Assembly: GCA_018269005.1 (NCBI GenBank) | Contig: JAFDVK010000012.1 | Location: forward strand, 496,001 to 560,000 | Length of the DNA: 64,000 nt | Reading direction: 5' to 3' | From: Acidobacteriota bacterium | GTDB lineage: Bacteria > Acidobacteriota > Blastocatellia > Pyrinomonadales > Pyrinomonadaceae | Shown: one piece after another, positions 33,186 to 40,613 of the stretch | Position numbering within the stretch: the first letter of the stretch is position 1 | Layout: every line of letters starts with the position of its first letter | The notes under the pieces: generated by a model | The model's database searches: none | Told to the model about the DNA's origin: nothing | The model's input: only the letters and a program-made list of their open reading frames with translations | Program-made: the position numbers and the translations under genes

Positions 33186-33671
33186 CTAGATCAGCGGACG
33201 GCTCGTCAGAACCCAGAAGAGGATCAGGCCGCTTGCGACGATCGAAGCCACCAGCAGCAAGAGCAGCGTGCCGATCAGGCTAAAAATGAAAAGGTAATCG
33301 CTTCGTGTGCCTTTACCGCGGCCTGTCGCACGTGTTCGGATAAGCTCCATATTCTTCTTGTTCGACTTCCATACAAAATCGAAGGCATCGCCCAAGAACG
33401 GGATCATTCCGACCAGATAATCGATCGCGATATTCAACGCCATTCTCAGCAGCGTGATCTTCGGCACGCCGTAGCGAACACCCGAGAACAAGATATACAT
33501 CGACGGTAGGAATGTAAGCGTGTCGCCGATGTTTGGGATCAGGCCGATCAGAGCGTCGAGCCCGAAACGCCAACCAGTGCCGGGAATACGGAAAAGTCCA
33601 TCAAGATAGCGCGAAAGATTATCGAGGCTCTCTTCGATCTCGATCTCTCTTCGTTGTAGGATCTCGTCCAT
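33186..33671 (-). CDS. DUF4112 membrane protein
   Basis: A 161-residue protein with the DUF4112 signature: RIPGTGWRFGLDALIGLIPN, GDTLTFLPSMYILF and the second repeat IAIDYLVGMIPFLGDAFDFVWKSN, then a C-terminal membrane helix (about 135-157). The function is unknown; the family is widespread in Gram-negative bacteria. ATG 33671 with AAGAGAT ahead is preferred to the upstream start at 33692. The gene converges with the TlpA-like gene and is separated from it by the hairpin at 33150. Confidence 0.88.
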   Translation of the reverse strand: MDEILQRREIEIEESLDNLSRYLDGLFRIPGTGWRFGLDALIGLIPNIGDTLTFLPSMYILFSGVRYGVPKITLLRMALNIAIDYLVGMIPFLGDAFDFVWKSNKKNMELIRTRATGRGKGTRSDYLFIFSLIGTLLLLLVASIVASGLILFWVLTSRPLI

Positions 33672-33687
33672 AAGAAAGATCTCTTGC

Positions 33688-33752
33688 CGCAAAGATTCGC
33701 ATAAAGCACAAAAAGGGAGATGATCTTTTGCGCCTTATGTGCTTTTTTGCGT
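33688..33752. repeat. Intergenic imperfect inverted repeat (CGCAAA family)
   Basis: CGCAAAGATTCGCATAAAGC on the left and GCGCCTTATGTGCTTTTTTG on the right form long, imperfect arms around a short loop. It resembles the CGCAAAG elements at 50564-50784, and lies between the DUF4112 gene and the DUF4926 gene. Confidence 0.5.
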
Positions 33753-33782
33753 CAGACCACTTTCTACGATTGAAATGAGCTT

Positions 33783-34010
33783 TTAGGCTGCGACTTTCCA
33801 GCCTCTTCCCTGGTTATGAAGGACTATAAGCTGGTCGCCGGCCAACGCGAATTCAGCGTAAGAGTTACCGTCATTGTCGGAGAATTCCACCTCGAAGGCG
33901 TCCGGAGCAAGAACTTCAACGACCGTCCCTACTTCACCTTGCCTGAGGCCTCGCTGCGGGATGTCTTGTGTTAACGCGACCGTATCAAGAAGTTCTATCT
34001 TGCTTTTCAT
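33783..34010 (-). CDS. DUF4926 domain-containing protein
   Basis: A 75-residue small beta-barrel-like protein with the DUF4926 pattern: IELLDTVALTQDIPQRGLRQ, GEVGTVVEVLAPDAFEVEFS and YAEFALAGDQLIVLH. These resemble SH3-like domains. The gene lies 1 bp downstream of the DUF6883 gene on the same strand, a pairing that is common and makes an immunity or antitoxin-type role plausible, though unproven. Confidence 0.82.
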   Translation of the reverse strand: MKSKIELLDTVALTQDIPQRGLRQGEVGTVVEVLAPDAFEVEFSDNDGNSYAEFALAGDQLIVLHNQGRGWKVAA

Positions 34011-34011
34011 T

Positions 34012-34359
34012 TCAAAATCTCTGCTCCTTTAATACATAGCATGTCGTAAGCCTCGGGAAGTCCTCTCCATGGCGGACGATCCAGCAAGTTCTAACGAGTG
34101 CTTTCCTCAACCCAGCCTCAATAATACAATCAACCGTATATCTTTGACCATAGAGATCCGCCTCGCCGACTTCTGCTTCGTTCTCACGAACTGCCGCCAG
34201 GATAGCATTCTTCAACGTTACGGCATCCACATTCGTGATTCCGAGAGCAGCCCTAAACACACGAGCCTTATGACGGCCAACAGGGTCTTCAAAGTTTAAG
34301 ACATAATCGGTCAGCTTTCGAAGATCGATAAATGCGCCCTCTGAATTCGGTAGCTTCAT
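34012..34359 (-). CDS. DUF6883 domain-containing protein
   Basis: A 115-residue protein: MKLPNSEGAFIDLRKLTDYV, NFEDPVGRHKARVFRAALGI, YGQRYTVDCIIEAGLRKALV and the final VRTCWIVRHGEDFPRLTTCY match the DUF6883 pattern, whose conserved His, Lys and Arg residues suggest an enzymatic (possibly nuclease) fold. The domain also occurs at the C-termini of polymorphic toxins, as I recall. It is followed by DUF4926 after 1 bp and starts about 10 bp after the HEAT-cyclophilin stop codon. ATG 34359 is preferred to ATG 34362 by spacing; both are close. Confidence 0.78.
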   Translation of the reverse strand: MKLPNSEGAFIDLRKLTDYVLNFEDPVGRHKARVFRAALGITNVDAVTLKNAILAAVRENEAEVGEADLYGQRYTVDCIIEAGLRKALVRTCWIVRHGEDFPRLTTCYVLKEQRF

Positions 34360-34369
34360 CATTCCCTTT

Positions 34370-36565
34370 TTACTGCCTTTCAACGATGTTTACGCTCAAG
34401 ATCTTATCGCCACGGACGATGCTGTCAACAACATCCATTCCGGTACCCTTTACGCGGCCAAAGACAGTGTAGCCGCCATCGAGATGCGGCTGCGGCGAAT
34501 GTGTTGCAAACCACTGTGAGCCGCCCGTATCTTTGCCGGAAAGCGCCATCCCGATCGCACCGCGGTCGTACGGCTGCATGTTGATCTCGCAGCGGATCGA
34601 CCAGCCCGGGCCGCCATTGCCGTCACCGCGAGGGTCGCCATCCTGCGTTACGAAATTTCCGACAACGCGATGCACAGCGAGGCCGTTGAAGTAGCCGCGG
34701 TTTGCTAGCTTGATGAAATTATCGACCGTAAGCGGCGCATCTTCGCCTAGAAGCTCGATCTCGAAGACACCTTTCTCCGTCGTTAGGACCGCGACCGCAG
34801 AACCATTTTTGCGCGACTGCGCCCGAATATAGTCTTCTCGGCCGTTCAATATCTGGCCGAGCTCGGTGCCCGTTGAGGATGAATGCAGCTGAACCTCGTC
34901 GAGGTGTTTTTCGCGCGCGTTCTTTAGAAACGCGGCGAGCTTTTCGTCGTTCTCAAAAGCCTTGTCGCTCAAGAGATCAAAGCCTTTCTTTCGGACGAGA
35001 TAATCGGGCGATGAAAGTGCGAGCGAGAATGTTGGGATCGCGGCCTTCTTGTCGATCTTTGCCAAGGCGTCGAGTATTGCAAGTTGTGCATCGTCCTCGT
35101 GTTTGTCGGAAGAGAGGGCGGCCCCGAACGCCCTCTCAAGTGCCGTAAAGCTCTTCTCCGATTTTGGCAGATCCGCGAGTGCATTCGCCGAAGCAACGCG
35201 TATAAAGACGTCCGGGTTCTCAAGCAAGCCGAGCAGTTTTTCTTCGAGACCATCAACCTTCAACGCAGCCATCGCGCCGATGCCATCCGGCAAAGCCTTT
35301 GCCATCTCGATTTTGTAGGAGGTTTCGGTTCGGGAGTTCAAGCCCGACAGGAATGCCATCAAGGCCTTTCTCGCGGCGCTGATGGCGGTCTCGTTCTTTG
35401 TGTCGGCGATTGCGGAGAGCCCCGCAAAATGGGCGGACGCTGCCCAAAAATCCGAGAACATTTCGTCGGGAACATTCTCCGCAACATAAACTTCCGGAGC
35501 TACATGCGCAAATGCGATCTCGGTTTCAGACGAGCGGTAATGATCGAACTCTCTAAATGCTCGCAGAAATTTCAGTGCTCCTTCATCAGCCCCAGCTTCA
35601 AAGATACGGCCGATCGCCGTCGCAAGTTCGAGAAGTTCGGTCGTTTCGTCAGGCCGGCCAAGACGGCGTGAGACAAGGCCTTTGTCGATGGCCGTCTTTA
35701 GCAGGGCATTCGCTCGTTCGATCAGCTTTTGTCCGGCCGCTTTGTCCTTCAATGAAGCGAGCGACCTTGCCGCCGCAATCCTTACACGGCTGTCTTTGTC
35801 TCTTGCGGCAACAGACACGAGCAGGTCAACGGCCTCTTTTGCGCCTGCAGCACCAAGGGCTCTCGCGGCATTGGCTCGGGCCATCGGATCAGTTTCGTTC
35901 TTGACGAGATCGGTGAGCTTTGCATTTGCGTTCTTTGCGCGAAGCCTTGTCAAAAGGTTACCGGCATCTGCCCGAACTCTCGCATCGCTGTCGTCCAAGA
36001 ATCTGGCCGCGATCGCATCTGCGCCGTCAGGTCTCGTTCGTATCAGAGCTGTCAGCCCAAGAAGGACAGTTTCGCGATCGCGCTTCTTTGCTTTCGCCAA
36101 TTCAGCGTTCAACGACGCTTTGACGGCATCTTTGATCTTGGCGGAGCTATCTGCCTTAGGGCTTGCGGCGGCGATCTTGCCGAGAGCTTCGAGAAGGCGA
36201 GCTTTTACGGAAGCAGAAGTTTCCTTCGTCATTGCCGCGAGTAAGGTTTCAGCGGCGTCGGAAGATTCGATCTCGCCGAGAGCGAAGGCGGCATTCAGCC
36301 GAACCTCTTCGTCCTTGTCAGAAAGCAGCTTTGTGAGTGCAGGAATCGCATCTTTACGGCCTATTCGTCCGGCCGCGAGAGCGGCACGCGCACGGACAGC
36401 GGCGCTCTTCGACGCCAAATACTTCACAAGGTCAGAGTTGAATGAGCGAGCGTCTTCGGCGTACAGGATCCTGATGCCTGTCTCAAGACGCACTTGCGCG
36501 GCAGCGGCCGCCGCGAACATTGCCGTCAACACTATCGCCGCAGAAAAGGTCGTGATCTTTTGCAT
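34370..36565 (-). CDS. HEAT-repeat/cyclophilin fusion protein, exported
   Basis: A 731-residue exported protein: signal peptide (ITTFSAAIVLTAMFAAAAAA), then about 500 residues of HEAT-like repeats (VRARAALAAGRIGRKDAIPA, VRLNAAFALGEIESSDAAET, ARANAARALGAAGAKEAVDL) and a C-terminal cyclophilin-type peptidyl-prolyl isomerase (about 595-731; NFIKLANRGYFNGLAVHRVV, FVTQDGDPRGDGNGG, SQWFATHSPQPHLDGGYTVF). Catalytic features (the Arg of HRVV and the Phe/Gln around FVTQDGD) are present. The long alpha-solenoid probably positions clients, so a periplasmic folding role is likely. The OsmC gene lies 7 bp upstream in the same operon. Confidence 0.9.
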   Translation of the reverse strand: MQKITTFSAAIVLTAMFAAAAAAQVRLETGIRILYAEDARSFNSDLVKYLASKSAAVRARAALAAGRIGRKDAIPALTKLLSDKDEEVRLNAAFALGEIESSDAAETLLAAMTKETSASVKARLLEALGKIAAASPKADSSAKIKDAVKASLNAELAKAKKRDRETVLLGLTALIRTRPDGADAIAARFLDDSDARVRADAGNLLTRLRAKNANAKLTDLVKNETDPMARANAARALGAAGAKEAVDLLVSVAARDKDSRVRIAAARSLASLKDKAAGQKLIERANALLKTAIDKGLVSRRLGRPDETTELLELATAIGRIFEAGADEGALKFLRAFREFDHYRSSETEIAFAHVAPEVYVAENVPDEMFSDFWAASAHFAGLSAIADTKNETAISAARKALMAFLSGLNSRTETSYKIEMAKALPDGIGAMAALKVDGLEEKLLGLLENPDVFIRVASANALADLPKSEKSFTALERAFGAALSSDKHEDDAQLAILDALAKIDKKAAIPTFSLALSSPDYLVRKKGFDLLSDKAFENDEKLAAFLKNAREKHLDEVQLHSSSTGTELGQILNGREDYIRAQSRKNGSAVAVLTTEKGVFEIELLGEDAPLTVDNFIKLANRGYFNGLAVHRVVGNFVTQDGDPRGDGNGGPGWSIRCEINMQPYDRGAIGMALSGKDTGGSQWFATHSPQPHLDGGYTVFGRVKGTGMDVVDSIVRGDKILSVNIVERQ

Positions 36566-36572
36566 CTTGTTG

Positions 36573-37004
36573 TTAGTCCTTGTCGTCCTCGATTATCTCG
36601 TAGCTCGTTGTGATCGTCGCTGTTGGCTTTACCGAGGCAGCGACCGAGCAGTAGGTCTCGTCCGAGAGCCGGATCGCGTCTTCTACCGCCTTCGCTGAAA
36701 TGCCGCGTCCGCGCACGATATGGGTTATGTGAAACCCGATGAATTTCCGCGGATGTTCCTCGGCGCGCGTGCCGGAGATGCGCACGTCGTAAGATGTAAC
36801 GTCCTGCCGTTTCTTTGCAAGAATTGATTGAACGTCGATGGCCGTACATCCGGCGACTGCCACAAGGAGCAGCTCGATCGGCGTCGGAGCCGAGTGCCTA
36901 TCTCCTTTAGAATCCATTAGTTGAGGCAGCCCGCTCGGGGTCGTGCCCAAAAAATAGTCATCGCCGATATACCGGACGACCGCTTCAGAAGTATTCTGTG
37001 CCAT
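36573..37004 (-). CDS. OsmC-family peroxiredoxin-like protein
   Basis: A 143-residue OsmC/Ohr-superfamily protein of the YhfA-like subgroup, which detoxify organic hydroperoxides or handle thiols. Cys53 in LLVAVAGCTAIDV is the peroxidatic-type Cys; a second Cys118 lies in DETYCSVAASVKP, and APTPIELLLVAVAG is typical. It starts upstream of the HEAT-cyclophilin gene (7 bp), so the two form an operon. The context of two redox loci within 6 kb (with perR-prx) is notable but may be coincidence. Confidence 0.9.
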   Translation of the reverse strand: MAQNTSEAVVRYIGDDYFLGTTPSGLPQLMDSKGDRHSAPTPIELLLVAVAGCTAIDVQSILAKKRQDVTSYDVRISGTRAEEHPRKFIGFHITHIVRGRGISAKAVEDAIRLSDETYCSVAASVKPTATITTSYEIIEDDKD

Positions 37005-37152
37005 AGTTCGGTAATTCTAGCATTATTTCGCGAGCGAGAGAGATTACAACTCTTGGCACGAAAAATGCTTCATAAGACAGTGGTTACGCGGGCCAGGCGG
37101 GCTCACGCAGCTAATTTTCGCATAAAATAGGCAAGAGAAAAGGTACGGCACG

Positions 37153-38772
37153 ATGAAAACTTTACGATTCCATCTAGCAGCATTTTTTGTCGCGATGATC
37201 GCGATCGCGGGCGTTACTACGGCCGACGCGCAGCGACGCAGCGAACGTGAGATCCGCGATGCGGTCAGAAGCCTGGCGACAAAGGTCGATAATTTTGATT
37301 ACGATCTGCGGTATCAGCTTAACTCGGCTTCGGTGAACACGACGGTCGTTTCCGAGGTCGGGCAAGACATCAGCGAGCTGAAAGATTCGATAAGGGATTT
37401 TCGCAATAATTTCGATAAGAAGCGCGAGAATCGCGACGACATTCGCCCGATCGTCGATGCCGCCAAACGCGTTGAGCAATTTCTGATCGCAAACCAGCAG
37501 AACAACCGCCTGATGGAAGACTGGAGCGATATCAAAGCTCAGATCGACCGGCTTGCCTCGAATTACGGCGTTACGAACAATTGGTCGGCGATCGGTAATT
37601 CGAACGGCGATGATGACTATAATACGCCAGCGAACAATTTCCCGTCGTCCGGAAATTCAGTTGTCGTCGGCCTTTCCGGCACATATGATCTCGATCTGCA
37701 AAGAAGCGAGCGCATCGATGACATCGTTGCGCGCACTAACGCGGGTGCAAATGATCGTGAAGAATTGAAGGACAAACTCACTGCTCCGGCGCAGATCGCC
37801 CTCGACATTCGCGGCAACAACGTTACGCTTGCGACCTCGAATGCGACGCCTGTCTCGTTCCTTGCTGACGGCCGCGAAACGACCGAGACCGACGCACAAG
37901 GCCGTACGATCCGAATGCGTGCAGCGTTGTCGGGCGATAAGCTCACCGTATCGAGCCTCGGCGGCGATACCGACTATACGATCACGTTCGAGACCTCCCG
38001 CAACGGCCAGGAACTGCGTGTTCTCCGCCGTATAACGACGAGCTATCTGAATCAGACGGTTTTTGCCGAAAGCGTTTACAACAAGACCGATCAGGTCGCA
38101 CGCCTCGGCATCGACACGGGGAACTACGGCAATAACGGAGGTTATTCCGACAACGACAATAGCAGCGGAAACACCGGTTACGGAAACAATCCGCCGAATA
38201 CCGGAACGCCGCGAACAGGCCGTTTTATCGTGCCGAACGGGACCGCCATCACAGGTGTCCTTGAGAACGACATCAACACGAAAGTATCGCAGAACAACGA
38301 CCGCTTTCGCATGACGGTGCAGTCGCCGAACGAATTTCGCGGAGCGACCATCGAAGGCTACATTTCGGGCGTCGGCCGTTCGGGACGTGTAAGCGGCCGA
38401 TCGAACATTACATTCAATTTCGAGAAGATCACGCTGCGGAACGGCGAGGTTTACGATTTCGCCGGCACACTTTCTTCCATACGCGACCAGAACGGTAAGG
38501 ACGTTAAGATCGATACGGAAGGCACTGCGAAAGGTGACAGCCAGACGAAAGAGAGCGTTAAACGCGGCGGAATCGGTGCGGGAATCGGTGCAGTGATCGG
38601 CGCGATTGCCGGCGGCGTTAAAGGCGCTGTGATCGGCGCTGTAATAGGCGGCGGTGCCGGTGCGGGTTCGGTCGTTCTGCAGGGAAGGGACGACATACAG
38701 TTGATGAAAGGCTCGACGATCTCGGTCGTTGCGTCCTCTCCGATCCAGAGAGATGCGGAGTCGCCAAGGTAA
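37153..38772 (+). CDS. Exported protein with C-terminal glycine-zipper segment
   Basis: A 539-residue exported protein. Signal peptide (FHLAAFFVAMIAIAGVTTAD), a helical, charged region (30-140, SEREIRDAVRSLATKVDNFD), a middle beta-rich part with Asn/Gly-rich linkers (YGNNGGYSDNDNSSGNTGYG near 325-345), and at about 475-515 a glycine-zipper stretch (GIGAGIGAVIGAIAGGVKGA, VIGAVIGGGAGAG) that could insert in a membrane. The RFIVPNGTAITGVLENDINT segment resembles TrbI/VirB10-like or soluble-lytic type domains. The specific function is unknown. A strong terminator follows. Confidence 0.7.
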   Translation: MKTLRFHLAAFFVAMIAIAGVTTADAQRRSEREIRDAVRSLATKVDNFDYDLRYQLNSASVNTTVVSEVGQDISELKDSIRDFRNNFDKKRENRDDIRPIVDAAKRVEQFLIANQQNNRLMEDWSDIKAQIDRLASNYGVTNNWSAIGNSNGDDDYNTPANNFPSSGNSVVVGLSGTYDLDLQRSERIDDIVARTNAGANDREELKDKLTAPAQIALDIRGNNVTLATSNATPVSFLADGRETTETDAQGRTIRMRAALSGDKLTVSSLGGDTDYTITFETSRNGQELRVLRRITTSYLNQTVFAESVYNKTDQVARLGIDTGNYGNNGGYSDNDNSSGNTGYGNNPPNTGTPRTGRFIVPNGTAITGVLENDINTKVSQNNDRFRMTVQSPNEFRGATIEGYISGVGRSGRVSGRSNITFNFEKITLRNGEVYDFAGTLSSIRDQNGKDVKIDTEGTAKGDSQTKESVKRGGIGAGIGAVIGAIAGGVKGAVIGAVIGGGAGAGSVVLQGRDDIQLMKGSTISVVASSPIQRDAESPR

Positions 38773-38803
38773 CTAACCCTTCGGCTCCGATCGGCAAAGA
38801 CAG

Positions 38804-38840
38804 GCTGTCAGCTATCAGTGAGTAGCTGGCAGCTTTTCTT
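38804..38840 (+). terminator. Intrinsic terminator of the glycine-zipper gene
   Basis: GCTGTCAGCTA (38804-38814) and TAGCTGGCAGC (38823-38833) form an 11-bp stem with one G-U pair and an 8-base loop, followed by TTTTCTTT. Confidence 0.9.
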
Positions 38841-38857
38841 TATGTTCTAATCCAGAA

Positions 38858-39655
38858 ATGCAGCTTCCGGAAGAGATCGAATCTTATCGCGACAGAAAAT
38901 GGCATCGTGAAGATTCGCTGCGTGTCGACACCGCGGCGGCGGCCGAGGAGATGGTCGAGGATCTTGGACTCTGTCTCGGGATGACCGACGTGCGTAAGCG
39001 TCTCCCGTCAGTTTACATCGCGGTCTGCGGCCGGCGTGATGCGCATATGCCCAGGAACGTTCAGAAAGATCCCGAAGCGAGCACGACTTGGGTCTTAAAA
39101 GATGAGGTCATTGCACGCGGACGGGTCTATTACGGCAAGATCTACAAAGGCCATTCTATGTTTCTGGCTCCGAGGATGATCCCGGTCTTTAACGCACTAT
39201 GGGGATGCTCAAAAAAAGGCGAGAGCGGCATTCTTTCCGCGAATGCGCGGCTTGTCCTGAAGGTTCTGCGAAGGGAGTTCGAGCTTGCGACGTCTGATCT
39301 AAGAGATGCGACCGGCCTCGCGCGTCCAGACCTGACCAAGGCACTCGACGAACTGCAAAAACGGATGAAGGTCATTCCGCAAGAGGTCATTTACGTTCCG
39401 AAGTTCACCTATATCTGGACGCTGAGCGAAGCCCGCTTTGCAAAGGAAATGGTCAAGAAACTGACGCGTGAGACGGCAGTTCGCGAACTCGCTCGAACGT
39501 ATCTAAGAATTTGCGGAATGACCTTGGTAGGCGAACTCGCAGGCAAATTCGGCCTTTCGAGAAAGGAAGCCGGCAAGGCGAATCACGACCTGATCGATGA
39601 AGACTTCGCCGAGCGAATTGAGAAAGGCGTCTATCGCCTCACACGCCTGAAGTAG
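38858..39655 (+). CDS. Winged-helix protein, AlkZ/YcaQ-related
   Basis: A 265-residue protein. A central segment FNALWGCSKKGESGILSANA and the following winged-helix arrays (LVLKVLRREFELATSDLRDA, GLARPDLTKALDELQKRMKV, then GELAGKFGLSRKEAGKANHD) suggest tandem winged helices as in AlkZ/YcaQ DNA glycosylases, which unhook interstrand crosslinks. The catalytic QxQ motif typical of AlkZ is not obvious, so an AlkZ-related, possibly non-catalytic protein is the safer call. It is separated from both neighbours and seems monocistronic. Confidence 0.55.
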   Translation: MQLPEEIESYRDRKWHREDSLRVDTAAAAEEMVEDLGLCLGMTDVRKRLPSVYIAVCGRRDAHMPRNVQKDPEASTTWVLKDEVIARGRVYYGKIYKGHSMFLAPRMIPVFNALWGCSKKGESGILSANARLVLKVLRREFELATSDLRDATGLARPDLTKALDELQKRMKVIPQEVIYVPKFTYIWTLSEARFAKEMVKKLTRETAVRELARTYLRICGMTLVGELAGKFGLSRKEAGKANHDLIDEDFAERIEKGVYRLTRLK

Positions 39656-39725
39656 AAACGCTCAAATCTGTGGTGAAACAACCAATCTTGATCTAGCTCA
39701 TCTAAGCCTTTGTAAGGAATAGATT

Positions 39726-40517
39726 ATGCGAAAGCAAGAAATTGATATTCAGGCTATGCGGGTTGCGAAGCCGTGTTCTGCCGCGTGGGAGGCAATGACG
39801 GGCGATGAACGTTCGCGGATGTGCTCGCAATGTTCGATACGCGTTTACAACATCGAAGGTATGACGGCGGCGGAGGTCCATAACCTTGTCCTCGATCATG
39901 AGGGACGACTATGCATTCGACTACACCGGCGTGCCGACGGCACCGTAATAACAAGGGACTGCCCGAAGGCCCTTAGCAAGATGCGAAGAGGTATCCTTAG
40001 ATTCGCGTTTGCGACAGTTGCAAGCATACTTGGCTTCTTCTCTATTTCGTTCGGACAAAAAGGACGACCGGATCCGACAAGGCTAGTTCCGGGCTCAACT
40101 GTCGAGCAAACTTGTCCGACCGACCCAGAGAAAGATATCGCTATCCAAGGCGTGGTGATGGACACTCACGGGGCATCGATTCCCGGTGTAAAGATATCGG
40201 TCGTTCAAGTGGATGGTAAGAACGAGAAGAAAATCGCTCGGGCTCTTCTTTCCGATACGAATGGCAAGTATATTTTTCCGGTTCTTCCTGATGGAGAATA
40301 TCGGCTTAAGGCAGAAAAGGATGGCTTTCGAACAATTAAGATCGAACACCTTTCGGTTCAGACGGGCTGCATTCTAAATATTGATATGCGGTTCGAGGTT
40401 TCTAGCGATGTTGTAACCGTCGGCATCTTCTTGCCGAACGACAACCCGATCGATCCGACCTCGAGTTCTGTCGATACGACGATCACCCGTGAGATGATCG
40501 ACAGGCTGCCGCATTAG
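39726..40517 (+). CDS. Cys-rich domain plus CarboxypepD_reg protein ending in a plug-like motif
   Basis: A 263-residue protein. Residues 10-75 form a Cys-rich domain (PCSAAWEAMTGDERSRMCSQ, CSIRVYNIEGM) of the type found in front of carboxypeptidase-regulatory proteins in Bacteroidota and Acidobacteriota. A membrane segment follows (about 88-108, FAFATVASILGFFSISFG), then a CarboxypepD_reg domain (130-220, IAIQGVVMDTHGASIPGVKI). The protein stops at STSS..TTITREMIDRLPH, which is how the plug of an Oar-like receptor normally begins. It may be a truncated receptor or a stand-alone sensory module. It is distinct from the intact receptor at 17563. Confidence 0.75.
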   Translation: MRKQEIDIQAMRVAKPCSAAWEAMTGDERSRMCSQCSIRVYNIEGMTAAEVHNLVLDHEGRLCIRLHRRADGTVITRDCPKALSKMRRGILRFAFATVASILGFFSISFGQKGRPDPTRLVPGSTVEQTCPTDPEKDIAIQGVVMDTHGASIPGVKISVVQVDGKNEKKIARALLSDTNGKYIFPVLPDGEYRLKAEKDGFRTIKIEHLSVQTGCILNIDMRFEVSSDVVTVGIFLPNDNPIDPTSSSVDTTITREMIDRLPH

Positions 40518-40557
40518 ATAGATGGATCGACCAACCTTTTGAGCAGGACGAAATGCA

Positions 40558-40593
40558 AATGTCGCCGGCCTTCAAAGAAGAACCGGCGACATT
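40558..40593. terminator. Bidirectional terminator between convergent genes
   Basis: AATGTCGCCGG (40558-40568) and CCGGCGACATT (40583-40593) form an 11-bp stem; T-rich bases follow on both strands. It separates the plus gene ending at 40517 from the minus gene ending at 40614. Confidence 0.8.
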
Positions 40594-40613
40594 CATTTTG
40601 ACACGAACAGTTT

